A DNA stretch of 64,000 nucleotides, taken from NCBI RefSeq assembly GCF_014764505.1, contig NZ_JACXWX010000019.1, forward strand, positions 1 through 64,000, read 5' to 3'. The notes under the pieces are model-generated. The model saw only the letters and a program-made list of their open reading frames with translations. It ran no database searches and was not told the origin of the DNA. Shown here piece after piece: positions 17,529 through 26,765 of the stretch; position 1 is the stretch's first letter, and each line of letters opens with the position of its first letter. The position numbers and the translations under genes were made by a program. The stretch comes from Phormidium tenue FACHB-886 (lineage in GTDB: Bacteria; Cyanobacteriota; Cyanobacteriia; Elainellales; Elainellaceae).

Positions 17529-19625
17529 ATGAATGCGATCGCTGTAACTCCCGAAAATCCGCTGCTGATTGGTGAAGGTCTACCGCCGTTTCAACACATT
17601 CAGCCCGATCATGTGGTGCCTGCCATCACGCAAATCCTGGCAGAACTCGAAGACCAGCTCGCTCAGCTAGAGGCGAATGTGGTTCCTACTTGGGAAGGCT
17701 TGGTGAAGCCGCTAGAGCAAATCGAAGAGCGAATTTCCTGGAGCTGGGGGATTGTCGGGCATTTGATGGGTGTTAAAAATAGCCCCGAACTGCGGCAGGC
17801 ATACGAAACGATGCAGCCAGAGGTGGTGAAATTTTGGAACCGGATGAGCCAAAGTCAACCGCTCTATGAAGGCTTCAAGGCGCTGAAAAGCGGCGAGGAT
17901 TGGAGCCAGCTAGAAGAAAGCCAGCAGCGAATTGTTGATTCAGCGCTACGGGACGCCGAGCTGTCGGGTGTGGGACTACAAGGGGAAGCAAAAGATCGCT
18001 TCAACCAAATCCAGCTGCAGCTTGCCGAGCTTTCAACGCGCTTCTCTAACAACGTCTTAGATGCAACCAAAGCCTTTAGCCTGACGCTGACCCAGCCCGC
18101 TGAAGTAGAAGGACTGCCAGAGAGCTGGAAGGCGCTCGCCGCCCAAGCTGCCCGCGCTAATGGAGCTGAAAATGCTACGCCGGAAGCTGGTCCCTGGCGG
18201 CTGACGCTAGATTTTCCCAGTTATCTACCGTTCATGCAGCATAGCCGCCGCCGTGATCTGCGGGAGCAGGTCTATCGAGCATTCATCAGCCGTGCCTCTA
18301 GCGGCGAGTTTGACAATAAGCCACTGATTGAACAGATTTTGGGGCTACGGCAAGAAGAAGCACAGCTTTTGGGCTATAGCAGCTACGCTGAAGCGAGCCT
18401 TGCAGCCAAGATGGCTCCTAGCGTTGAGGCAGTTGAGCAACTGCTAGAAGAACTGCGGGCAGCTAGCTATAATGCGGCTAAGAAAGAGCTGCTAGAACTA
18501 GACGACTATGCCCTCTCTAAAGGCGAAGCCGCCGATCTCCAGCACTGGGATATTCCTTTCTGGTCAGAGCGGCTACGCGAAGAAAAGTTTGACTTCAATG
18601 CCGAAGAGCTACGCCCCTACTTCCCGTTGGATCAAGTGCTGAGCGGCTTATTTGACTTATCCAAACGGATTTTTGGCGTTGTAATCACCCCAGCAGATGG
18701 GCAAGCTCCGGTCTGGCATCCGGATGTGCGCTACTTCCAGGTGACCGATGAGGCAAGCAAGCCGATCGCCCACTTCTACCTCGATCCTTATAGCCGTCCG
18801 GCAGAGAAGCGGGGTGGAGCCTGGATGGACGACTGCGTCAGCCGTGCCAAGGTGTTTAAGAACGGTAGATCAGATGTGCGCTTGCCGGTTGCCTACTTAG
18901 TCTGCAACCAAACGCCGCCCGTAGATGACAAGCCCAGCCTCATGACCTTCAACGAAGTGGAAACACTGTTCCACGAGTTTGGGCATGGCTTGCACCACAT
19001 GCTGACTCGCGTAGACTACGCCAAAGCTGCCGGAACTCGCAATGTGGAATGGGACGCGGTGGAGCTACCCAGTCAGTTCATGGAAAACTGGTGCTACGAT
19101 CGCCCCACCTTGCTTAGCCTCGGCAAGCACTACCAAACTGGCGAACCCCTCCCCGAACACTATTACCAAAAGCTGCTGGCTGCCCGCACCTTCATGAGCG
19201 GCAGTATCATGCTACGGCAAATTCACTTTAGCTGGGTTGATATTGAACTGCACCATCGCTATCGTCCGGGTCAGGGTGAAACGGCAGCAGACGTGCGCCA
19301 GCGGATCGCCAAAACAACGACCGTGATGCCGCCGCTGCCCGAAGATTCTTTCCTGTGTGCTTTTGGTCATATCTTTGCGGGCGGCTATGCGGCTGGATAC
19401 TACAGCTATAAGTGGGCAGAAGTGCTGAGCGCCGATGCTTTTGCCGCCTTTGAAGAAGCCGGGCTGGGTGACCCAGAGGCGATCGCCCAAGTGGGACGAC
19501 GCTATCGCGAGACGGTGTTGGCATTTGGTGGTAGCAAGCATCCTATGGAGGTCTTTAAGGCATTTCGAGGACGCGAACCCAACACTACGGCATTACTCCG
19601 CCATAGTGGATTGGTTGCAGCTTAG
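17529..19625 (+). CDS. prlC: Oligopeptidase A (M3 zinc metallopeptidase)
   Basis: This cytosolic enzyme degrades peptides of about 8-20 residues, including cleaved signal peptides. It has 698 residues, normal for the family. The zinc site HEFGH is at 482-486 inside ETLFHEFGHGLHHML, with the downstream third ligand in the ELPSQFMENW region. The C-terminal substrate-binding part (FAGGYAAGYYSYKWAEV) is well conserved. gpsA starts 11 bases after its stop, so the two genes are probably one transcript. Confidence 0.95.
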   Translation: MNAIAVTPENPLLIGEGLPPFQHIQPDHVVPAITQILAELEDQLAQLEANVVPTWEGLVKPLEQIEERISWSWGIVGHLMGVKNSPELRQAYETMQPEVVKFWNRMSQSQPLYEGFKALKSGEDWSQLEESQQRIVDSALRDAELSGVGLQGEAKDRFNQIQLQLAELSTRFSNNVLDATKAFSLTLTQPAEVEGLPESWKALAAQAARANGAENATPEAGPWRLTLDFPSYLPFMQHSRRRDLREQVYRAFISRASSGEFDNKPLIEQILGLRQEEAQLLGYSSYAEASLAAKMAPSVEAVEQLLEELRAASYNAAKKELLELDDYALSKGEAADLQHWDIPFWSERLREEKFDFNAEELRPYFPLDQVLSGLFDLSKRIFGVVITPADGQAPVWHPDVRYFQVTDEASKPIAHFYLDPYSRPAEKRGGAWMDDCVSRAKVFKNGRSDVRLPVAYLVCNQTPPVDDKPSLMTFNEVETLFHEFGHGLHHMLTRVDYAKAAGTRNVEWDAVELPSQFMENWCYDRPTLLSLGKHYQTGEPLPEHYYQKLLAARTFMSGSIMLRQIHFSWVDIELHHRYRPGQGETAADVRQRIAKTTTVMPPLPEDSFLCAFGHIFAGGYAAGYYSYKWAEVLSADAFAAFEEAGLGDPEAIAQVGRRYRETVLAFGGSKHPMEVFKAFRGREPNTTALLRHSGLVAA

Positions 19626-19636
19626 CGGTTGTTGAA

Positions 19637-20689
19637 ATGAACGATCCCTCGATACCGATGCATCCTCACCCTCGCCCTCCGGTGAAGGGCGAGGGTGGTG
19701 AGGCGTTACCTCCTCCAATAGCCGAAAAGAGGACTAGAAATGTAGCACAGCTGCCGCAATCACTTGCCCTTACAGCCGTCACTATTTTAGGGACGGGGGC
19801 ATGGGGGTCGGTCTTAGCCGAGCTAGCGTTAGTGGGCGGTCACCAGGTGCGGCAATGGTCGCGGCGCAGTCAACAGACGATCGAAGAAGCAATAGCAGGA
19901 ACCGATATGGTGGTATCGGCTGTCTCTATGAAAGGTGTACCGGCAACGGTCGAGCGCCTCAAAGCTGCGCCACTGCCCGCCGAATTGACGATTGTCAGTG
20001 CCACCAAAGGGCTAGACCCGGAGACTCGTTGCACCGCCGCCCAGATCTGGCAGGCAGCTTTTCCAGCCCATCCTGTTGTAGTACTATCGGGTCCTAATTT
20101 GTCGGAAGAGATCCGACAAGGGCTGCCCACTGCCACGGTTGTGGCAAGTCGGGATGTGGCAGCAGCTCAGCGGGTGCAGCAGGTATTCGCTTCCGAGCGC
20201 TTCCGGGTCTATACCAACACTGACCCATTGGGTACAGAGCTAGGCGGCACGCTGAAAAACGTGATTGCGATCGCTGCTGGCATTTGCGATGGGCTATGCT
20301 TGGGCACTAATGCTAAATCTGCCTTGATCACCCGTGCCCTTGCGGAAGTCATTCGAATTGGCATTCATTTGGGGGCCCGTCCAGAAACTTTTTTTGGGCT
20401 ATCTGGCTTGGGCGATCTACTGGCAACTTGCAGCAGCGCCCTCAGCCGCAACTACCGGGTCGGCTATGAGCTAGCGCAGGGAAAACCCCTGCAGCAAATT
20501 CTGGACGAGCTGCAGGGCACTGCTGAAGGCGTTAGCACGACGCGAGTGCTGATTGATTTGGCAGAGCGAGAGCAGATCCTAGTGCCGGTCTGCTGGCAGG
20601 TTTACCAAGTTTTGAATAGTCAAACCACTCCTCAAAAGGCACTGGAAGCGCTAATGGATCGCGACCTGAAGGGAGAAGCTAATCTGTAG
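19637..20689 (+). CDS. gpsA: Glycerol-3-phosphate dehydrogenase [NAD(P)+]
   Basis: It reduces dihydroxyacetone phosphate to sn-glycerol 3-phosphate for phospholipid synthesis. The Rossmann motif ILGTGAWG appears at about residues 50-57. KGLDPET, LSGPNLSEEI, the catalytic Lys in GTLKNVIAIAAG, and GLSGLGDLLATCSS follow. The catalytic part is of normal length, but about 46 residues precede the Rossmann motif, where family members have only a few. Part of this extension is encoded by a palindromic repeat (19664-19697). Possible starts are ATG 19637, ATG 19658 and GTG 19682; there is none closer to the Rossmann fold. Confidence 0.93.
   Translation: MNDPSIPMHPHPRPPVKGEGGEALPPPIAEKRTRNVAQLPQSLALTAVTILGTGAWGSVLAELALVGGHQVRQWSRRSQQTIEEAIAGTDMVVSAVSMKGVPATVERLKAAPLPAELTIVSATKGLDPETRCTAAQIWQAAFPAHPVVVLSGPNLSEEIRQGLPTATVVASRDVAAAQRVQQVFASERFRVYTNTDPLGTELGGTLKNVIAIAAGICDGLCLGTNAKSALITRALAEVIRIGIHLGARPETFFGLSGLGDLLATCSSALSRNYRVGYELAQGKPLQQILDELQGTAEGVSTTRVLIDLAEREQILVPVCWQVYQVLNSQTTPQKALEALMDRDLKGEANL
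19664..19703. repeat. Palindromic repeat inside the 5' end of gpsA
   Basis: CACCCTCGCCCT (19667-19678) pairs with AGGGCGAGGGTG (19686-19697) around a seven-base loop, and partial symmetry continues outward. It is translated as the N-terminal PHPRPPVKGEGGEALPP extension of GpsA. It looks like a small dispersed palindrome that was absorbed in frame. Confidence 0.8.
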
Positions 20690-20778
20690 CATCTGCCGCA
20701 AAGTCAAGCTGAATCTCGCAGCTAGCATTTTGCGGTAAGCCTTCTGCAGCTTCTCCAACTACTGCCAGAGTCCGAAAT

Positions 20779-21534
20779 TCAGACTGCTTCCGGAGGAACT
20801 TCGCTGGCTGAGGGGGATGCAGCCGATGGAGCAGTGGTTGGCAGCTCTAAACAATAGCCTGCACCATAAACGGTCTTGATATAGCGGGGATGACGCGGAT
20901 CAGGCTCTAGCTTGGTTCGTAGGTGGCGGACATGCACGCGGATCGTCTCTATGTCGTCGTTGGGATCGTAGCCCCAGACTTCTTTGAGAATTTCGCTCGG
21001 TGAAACGGTTTGCCCATGACGCTGCAGCAAACAATGGAGCAATTCAAACTCCAGATGCGTCAGCTTCACAGTCTGGTCAAACCAGATAGCCTCCAGACGC
21101 TCCGGTACTAGAGTCAGTGGGCCAAAATTGAGAATTTCGGTGTGTTTGGCAGCCTGAGGGATGCGATCGGTTCGGCGCAGCAACGCCCGCACCCGTGCCA
21201 GCATTTCTTCAATCTCGAAGGGCTTCGTCAGGTAGTCATCTGCGCCAGAGTTAAAGCCTTCCACCTTATCGGACGTTTGACCAAGGGCAGTCAGCATCAA
21301 AACCGGAATATCTGCTGTGCGTTCATCCCGCCGCAGGCGCTGGCAAACGGTAAACCCGTCTACCTTAGGCAGCATCAGGTCAAGCATGACCAAATCAGGT
21401 AGGAGCTGGAGGGCTAGCGCCTGACCTTTGATGCCATCCGGAGCCTGACTGACATCATAGCCAGCCATCTCTAAATTGACGGCGACTAGCTCCGAAATGG
21501 CGGGATCATCATCGATGACAAGTATACGAGGCAT
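20779..21534 (-). CDS. rpaA: OmpR-family response regulator RpaA
   Basis: The sequence is near the RpaA family over its whole length: [20 protein letters not shown], phospho-acceptor Asp52 in [11 protein letters not shown], Lys in [10 protein letters not shown], and a winged-helix domain ending [14 protein letters not shown]. In cyanobacteria RpaA is the output regulator of the circadian clock, phosphorylated by SasA and dephosphorylated by CikA, and controls many rhythmic genes. ATG 21534 gives 251 residues; a GTG directly before it would add one. No clear Shine-Dalgarno precedes. It diverges from trpA across an AT-rich region of about 410 bases. Confidence 0.9.
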   Translation of the reverse strand: MPRILVIDDDPAISELVAVNLEMAGYDVSQAPDGIKGQALALQLLPDLVMLDLMLPKVDGFTVCQRLRRDERTADIPVLMLTALGQTSDKVEGFNSGADDYLTKPFEIEEMLARVRALLRRTDRIPQAAKHTEILNFGPLTLVPERLEAIWFDQTVKLTHLEFELLHCLLQRHGQTVSPSEILKEVWGYDPNDDIETIRVHVRHLRTKLEPDPRHPRYIKTVYGAGYCLELPTTAPSAASPSASEVPPEAV

Positions 21535-21951
21535 CACTAAATTGGAATTGAATAAACATTATTGGCTGAAGGGACTACTGAGAGCTGCAAGGGACTATTG
21601 AGAGCTGCGAAGATTCCTGTACAGATTATAAGCAAGGACTTTAAATTATTTCTAAGAAAACTAAATCTCGCTTATTTATGTAGAAACTTAAACATATTTT
21701 AATAAAATATCTTAAAAGATTACCATAAATTCTGAGCCGCAAAAAAAGATTTTTACAAGTTAAAAATAATGAACTTCATCTATATTCTCCTTAACAGAGC
21801 AAAAATTTAGATCGTGGTTCATCCACAAATTCATAGGGCATCGAGAAAGAAGCTCAGTTTAGGCTTGCAGAAGCATCTCAGCGCTTCTGCAAGAATCCAG
21901 TTGTTCTGTAGAATGAGGGACGGTCAACCCCACATTTTTACAACGAGGGCT
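21535..21951. other. Divergent rpaA/trpA promoter region
   Basis: About 415 AT-rich bases. Next to the rpaA start is a 20-base tandem duplication (21571-21590 and 21591-21610). The frame upstream of trpA stays open to 21814 but its translation does not resemble TrpA. No separate gene is seen. Confidence 0.55.
21571..21610. repeat. 20-bp tandem repeat upstream of rpaA
   Basis: GGGACTACTGAGAGCTGCAA is followed at once by GGGACTATTGAGAGCTGCGA, with two mismatches. It lies 37-76 bases upstream of the rpaA start, where it could be part of the leader or promoter. Confidence 0.85.
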
Positions 21952-22749
21952 ATGGTATCGGTTTCTAGCTGTCTGGCGAGACTGCGCGATCGCGGTCAGT
22001 GCGCGTTAATTCCCTTCATTACCGCAGGCGATCCCGGCCTGGAGACCACTGCTCAAGCCCTTGAGCTGCTCGATCGCAGCGGAGCTGATTTGATTGAATT
22101 AGGCGTTCCTTATTCTGATCCGCTTGCCGATGGGCCTGTAATTCAAGCTGCCGCTACTCGCGCCCTCCAGCGGGGAACGCGCCTAGAAGATATTTTGGCA
22201 ATGCTGAAGACTGTTAGCCCCCGCCTCAAGTCTCCGGTCATCCTGTTCACCTACTACAATCCCATCTTGAATCGTGGCGTCGACGCCTTTATGCAGGCGA
22301 TCGCTGCAGCAGGCGCAAGTGGGCTAGTTGTGCCCGATCTGCCCTTAGAAGAAGTTGAGGGGGTGGTGCAGGCGGCAACCAAGGCGGGAATTGAGGTGGT
22401 CTTACTCGTAGCGCCCACCTCGCCTAAAGAACGAATTGAGGCAATTGCCAAACAGTCTCAGGGTTTTATTTATCTTGTCAGCGTTACGGGCGTTACCGGA
22501 ATGCGGACCCAAATTCAGTCGAGGGTGCAGGATCTGTTAACGGATTTGCGCGGCATCACCGATAAACCGATCGGCGTTGGCTTTGGCATTTCTCAGCCGG
22601 GGCAAGCAAAACAGGTAATGGAATGGGGCGCAGATGCAGTCATTGTGGGCAGTGCATTTGTGAAACGCTTAGCAGAGGGCGCACCAGAACAAGGACTACA
22701 GGCGATCGAAACTTTCTGCCGCAGTTTGAAAGCTGCCCTTAGCGACTGA
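21952..22749 (+). CDS. trpA: Tryptophan synthase alpha subunit
   Basis: It cleaves indole-3-glycerol phosphate to indole and glyceraldehyde 3-phosphate in tryptophan synthesis. Signature [19 protein letters not shown] holds the catalytic Glu and Asp, and the phosphate-binding VGFGIS and IVGSAFV loops are present. ATG 21952 gives 265 residues, the family length, and CGAGGG lies four bases upstream. trpB and other trp genes are not adjacent, as is usual in cyanobacteria. Confidence 0.96.
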   Translation: MVSVSSCLARLRDRGQCALIPFITAGDPGLETTAQALELLDRSGADLIELGVPYSDPLADGPVIQAAATRALQRGTRLEDILAMLKTVSPRLKSPVILFTYYNPILNRGVDAFMQAIAAAGASGLVVPDLPLEEVEGVVQAATKAGIEVVLLVAPTSPKERIEAIAKQSQGFIYLVSVTGVTGMRTQIQSRVQDLLTDLRGITDKPIGVGFGISQPGQAKQVMEWGADAVIVGSAFVKRLAEGAPEQGLQAIETFCRSLKAALSD

Positions 22750-22755
22750 TCGCAT

Positions 22756-23190
22756 TCAGCGCCAGAAAAAATTTATACAGGTTTGTAGCGTCTCTGCTTC
22801 TTGTGCCGAAACGTCATGCTCAACGGGTTGGTAGCCTGTTAGGTCGAGCGTTTCGCCTGAGTGCAGCGGTGAATCGGGCTGGTAGGGCGGCAGCACACGT
22901 GTGGCGTTAATAATGCGATCGCCTTCAATGAATCCGCGAAAGCAAGCAGGTTCGGCTGCCGACCGGTGATCAAAGCCGATCACAGTGGTTCCAGCTTTTC
23001 GCAGCAGCACAAAGCTCCGGCGCTTTAGGTTGGCAGATGCTTCAGGTGATGCATAGTAATAACGGCCGGTGGGAAGCTGTTCGAGCGATATGGCTGTCGG
23101 CAAGCTGGCGGAATGAGTTTGGTGATTGGTAGGCGCAACCAAATTGTTCGTCCCAGATAAAAGAATTAATGTTCCTAAAACCCAACTCAT
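22756..23190 (-). CDS. Secreted hypothetical protein
   Basis: A 144-residue protein with a short hydrophobic N-terminus (WVLGTLILLSG) that may be a signal peptide. The body contains LPTGRYYYASPEAS, FVLLRKAGTTVIGFD and two Cys, similar in feel to conserved cyanobacterial exported proteins of unknown function. It is convergent with trpA, the two stops being only six bases apart. A 15-bp inverted repeat lies just upstream of its start. Confidence 0.7.
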   Translation of the reverse strand: MSWVLGTLILLSGTNNLVAPTNHQTHSASLPTAISLEQLPTGRYYYASPEASANLKRRSFVLLRKAGTTVIGFDHRSAAEPACFRGFIEGDRIINATRVLPPYQPDSPLHSGETLDLTGYQPVEHDVSAQEAETLQTCINFFWR

Positions 23191-23199
23191 AAGCTGTAT

Positions 23200-23248
23200 T
23201 TTTAATCGCTAGTTTTTTATACCCTACTGTTATAACTAGCGATTAAAA
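23200..23248. promoter_or_regulatory. 15-bp perfect inverted repeat upstream of the 22756-23190 gene
   Basis: TTTTAATCGCTAGTT (23200-23214) is exactly reverse-complemented at 23234-23248 with a 19-base spacer. It begins ten bases upstream of the start codon on the minus strand. It could be an operator for a dimeric regulator or a 5' leader hairpin. The polarity of T and A runs does not fit a terminator. Confidence 0.6.
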
Positions 23249-24098
23249 TTTTTCTTCAAACTAGAAAATCTGTTATCAGAAACATTATTTCAAATTTGTA
23301 TTTGAAATTACTGAACTTATCTAAAAGCTCCTAAGAAATAGAATTTATTTTGCAATTGCACCTAATCAATAGAGCATTATCTTTTAATAGGTTAATTAGC
23401 CAAACATCTCATCCTATCGGGTGATTCGATCGGGTAATTTTTCTTTCAAAATGCAGAATGAATTTTGAACGCACATCATTCCTAAAACTTTGTCAGAGAA
23501 ATTTCTTGTGTACAAAGTTGGAAATTGAGCTGATTGAGTTCTGCTTAATTTTTTCGATACAGAACTACTTTTAACCTTAGTAAGGAGCAAATTTTTGTAT
23601 CACAATTAAGCAGAATTGATGCTTTTAAAGTGGTAGTCTATGTGCTGCACTCTTATGAGAACTGGAAAATTAGCACTGCCTAACTAGCCCTCTGCATTCA
23701 GCTTGCAAAAGCTGAAGAAGTAAACTAGGCACACATTTTTAGTAGTTTATAAAACTTTTCAGGTAGCTTTGCTATTTTGAAAAGCCTGATTTTTGCTCGT
23801 TTGAATTAGCGTTAGTGCGCCAATATTTTGCGCGGATTGATCCGATGAAAGCACTTTTTCATTAAGGGTTTGTCCTGCTTTTTAGCGCATTCAAACTACT
23901 GCGATCTTCCCACCTGCCTGTCCCTTTGGATCGAGCACAGTTTCTGGTGCGCTTTTAGTGAGTGGTTTTTATTTTGAAGCCTTTACCAAAAGATTTCAGC
24001 CCTGCAATTAGGCTGTATTACTCCAGAAGCAATTACTAATCCTTTCCAAACAGGCATTGATGTTCGATTCACCGATTTAACGTTTGACGCCGAAAACT
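23249..24098. other. Long AT-rich intergenic region
   Basis: About 850 bases with no credible reading frame in either direction and many short T- and A-runs. It probably carries the promoter and a long leader of the M14 carboxypeptidase gene. GATCGGGTAATTTTTC and similar AT-rich stretches are not assignable. Confidence 0.5.
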
Positions 24099-26624
24099 AT
24101 GACATCTGCCTCCACTTCTACAACGCAAGCCACCGTATTCATTGACGAAGATTTTGCCGATGCCAGCGGCAGTACACCACCCTCGGGTTGGACGAACGAA
24201 GTGCTGGAAGGTAATTCGGAAACTGACCAGTGGCGCTTTGATAATCCTGGCAGACGCTCGATCGAGCTAGCCGCACCCTTTGCCGTATATGACAGCGACG
24301 CCCTGTCTGACGATAACCAAGATGAAAACATCGCATTTGAAACTCCTGTCTTCAATGCTTCTCAGGCAAAGGGAGTTTTTCTGCAGTTCGATCAAGACTA
24401 TCGCGGCATTGCTGGCGGTGAGAATGCTAGCCGCGTGTATATAGAGGCATACAACGGCAGCGAGTGGAAAGAGGTTTACACAACTGTTGACGATGCAACG
24501 GGCACAACATTGCTGGATTTGACAGATGCCTTGGCAGGTATTGAGCAGGCACAAGTCCGCTTCCGGTTTGACGGCAACTGGTCGTTTTTGTGGGCGATCG
24601 ACAATGTCAAGATTGTGGACTATCTCGATCCTGGTGTGACGGCGCCGACTGGAAACGTTGGCACTAGCGAGAGTAGTGTGCCTGACCCGCTCGATTTCAA
24701 GTTCTCCCTCCAGAGCCGCCCCTCCTCAGATGTAACGCTGTCGTTTCAGGTAGACGGCAGCCAACTCAACTCGATCCAATCGCTTACCTTTACGCCTGAA
24801 AACTGGAATATTGCTCAAACCTCAGTTGTCAGCGCTGTTCCAGACGGCATTGAGGAAGGCGAAAATCAGACCAGCAATGTGAAAGTGGTCGTCACCAGCG
24901 ATGATCCCAACTACAACGGGCTAACACTTGAGGATGTGCCCGTCCAAATTACCGACGGGACGATTCCCGGCTTCACCAGCTATCGGACGGTTGACGAGAC
25001 CTACAAAGATCTATCCAATCTGGTAGCAGCCAACCCAACTTTGGCAAGCTGGGTAGATATTGGCGATAGCTATGACAAAGCAACGCCAGGCGGCAACGGT
25101 GGCTATGATATCTACTCGCTAGAAATCACCAACAAAGAAACGACAGGTGAAGTAGACAAGCCCGTTTTGTTTGTGCAAGGTTCAATTCACGCTCGTGAAT
25201 ACGCTACTGCTGAAGTCGTTACTCGCTTTGCCGAACAGCTAGTCAACGAATATGGTGAAGACCCAGACATCACCTGGCTCCTGGATCACGTAGACATTCG
25301 AGTTGTGCCAATCGCCAACCCTGATGGGCGCAAGTTCGCAGAGCAGGGCTACTCCTGGCGCAAAAATACTAACCCAAATGTCCCTGAAGGCTCAGAGCCC
25401 GCTTCCTTCCCCAACTATGGGGTCGATCTTAACCGCAACTACGCTTCTAAGTGGGGAGAAGTTGAAGGCGGAGCTAGCACCGATCCGGCTGATTTGACCT
25501 ATCAGGGTCCTGCACCGTTCTCTGAGCCTGAAAGCCAGGCTTTGCGCGACTATTTGCTGAGAACCTTTCCTGATCAAAAAGGCGAAAGTGACTCTGATCC
25601 GGCTCCTGATGACGCAACTGGCGTTTACCTCGATGTACACAGCTTCGGCAACCTCGTGCTTTATCCGTTTGGCTGGACAAATGAACCCGCCCCCAACCGC
25701 GAAGGCTTGCGGAACCTGGGGCTGAAGTTCGGCTACTTCACCGAGCGCACCGATGGAGAAGCTTACGATGTACAGCAGTCGATCGGTCTCTATCCCACGT
25801 CTGGAACCACAGACGACTGGGTGTACGATACCTTTGGCACTGCCGCCTATACGCTGGAGCTAGGCAACGAGTTTTTTGAGCAGAGCGATTATTTTGAGGA
25901 GACGATCGACCCTGAAATTATTCCGACGCTGCTGTACGCAGCCAAAGCCGCTCGTCGTCCTTACCAAACCCCAGAAGGACCTGACTCTACAGAAGTGACG
26001 GTCACAACAGACGACAAAGGCGCAATTAAGCTTGAGGCGACCGCAGATGCAACCCGCTACGCCGACGGCAACCTCAGCTCTGAGGGCATTACTGAAGGGC
26101 TGGATCTGCCTAATCTCAAAGACATTGCGGGCGCACGCTACACCTTCGACAATCCTTCCTGGATCGAAGGCACGCCGACCTATGAGCTAACAGCAAGCGA
26201 TGGCACCTTTGATAGCACGGTGGAGCGGCTAACAGCAACCGTGGATACTAGCGGTCTGTCTGTGGGTCGTCATACCCTCTTTGTGGAGAGCGTAGACTCA
26301 GAGGGAAACTATGGCGTTCCCACGGCAGTGTTTCTGGAGGTGTCTGAGTCGGCTTCAGATAGCCTGACCGGGGTGCAGGCTGGCAAAGTTTTGGCAGGCG
26401 GTACTGCAGATGATCTCACCAATCGCACGACGCAGACGATCGAGCTAGCCGAGGCTGGGTCAGCATCCCAGATCAGCAAAACCCAACTGGGAGGCTCTAA
26501 CGATCTCAGCGTCGATCGCAGTTCTCTATTGCAGGCATCGACCCTGGTGGGCAGCGAAGCCGATGTCCTCACCAAACTTGGTAATGCTAACGGGCTGGCT
26601 GAGCTAGCAGTCACGCATCTTTAA
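24099..26624 (+). CDS. M14 zinc carboxypeptidase, extracellular multidomain
   Basis: This protein has 841 residues from ATG 24099. Residues about 15-180 form a beta-rich domain (DEDFADASGSTPPSGWTNE) like those anchoring surface proteins. Residues about 185-285 resemble a Calx-beta-like module. The M14 catalytic domain has GSIHAREYATAEV with zinc ligands His364 and Glu367, DLNRNYASKWG for the C-terminal carboxylate, third zinc ligand His514 in DVHSFG and catalytic Glu587 in YTLELGNEFF. Two more beta-type stretches follow. There is no Sec signal peptide, and the acidic, Cys-poor composition suggests type I secretion. A C-terminal RTX repeat is not obvious, so the route is an inference. Confidence 0.88.
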   Translation: MTSASTSTTQATVFIDEDFADASGSTPPSGWTNEVLEGNSETDQWRFDNPGRRSIELAAPFAVYDSDALSDDNQDENIAFETPVFNASQAKGVFLQFDQDYRGIAGGENASRVYIEAYNGSEWKEVYTTVDDATGTTLLDLTDALAGIEQAQVRFRFDGNWSFLWAIDNVKIVDYLDPGVTAPTGNVGTSESSVPDPLDFKFSLQSRPSSDVTLSFQVDGSQLNSIQSLTFTPENWNIAQTSVVSAVPDGIEEGENQTSNVKVVVTSDDPNYNGLTLEDVPVQITDGTIPGFTSYRTVDETYKDLSNLVAANPTLASWVDIGDSYDKATPGGNGGYDIYSLEITNKETTGEVDKPVLFVQGSIHAREYATAEVVTRFAEQLVNEYGEDPDITWLLDHVDIRVVPIANPDGRKFAEQGYSWRKNTNPNVPEGSEPASFPNYGVDLNRNYASKWGEVEGGASTDPADLTYQGPAPFSEPESQALRDYLLRTFPDQKGESDSDPAPDDATGVYLDVHSFGNLVLYPFGWTNEPAPNREGLRNLGLKFGYFTERTDGEAYDVQQSIGLYPTSGTTDDWVYDTFGTAAYTLELGNEFFEQSDYFEETIDPEIIPTLLYAAKAARRPYQTPEGPDSTEVTVTTDDKGAIKLEATADATRYADGNLSSEGITEGLDLPNLKDIAGARYTFDNPSWIEGTPTYELTASDGTFDSTVERLTATVDTSGLSVGRHTLFVESVDSEGNYGVPTAVFLEVSESASDSLTGVQAGKVLAGGTADDLTNRTTQTIELAEAGSASQISKTQLGGSNDLSVDRSSLLQASTLVGSEADVLTKLGNANGLAELAVTHL

Positions 26625-26670
26625 CGCTAGCTCGTTAAGATTTTCCGTGCGCTGAAAGCAGTTTCTAAAA

Positions 26671-26709
26671 GAATGGTGAGTGTCGCACTCTTTGTAACAC
26701 TCACCATTC
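26671..26709. repeat. 13-bp inverted repeat after carboxypeptidase gene
   Basis: GAATGGTGAGTGT (26671-26683) matches ACACTCACCATTC (26697-26709) perfectly, with a 13-base loop. No T-run follows, so it may terminate weakly or act as a processing site. Confidence 0.65.
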
Positions 26710-26765
26710 GCTTTAAAACCGTCATAATTTGAGTAGTTCCTGCTGAGTTTGGATTCCTACTTGCC

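Noticed and set aside
21814-21951. N-terminal extension of trpA
   Set aside because: The 46 residues do not resemble TrpA, and ATG 21952 has a good ribosome site and gives the normal length.
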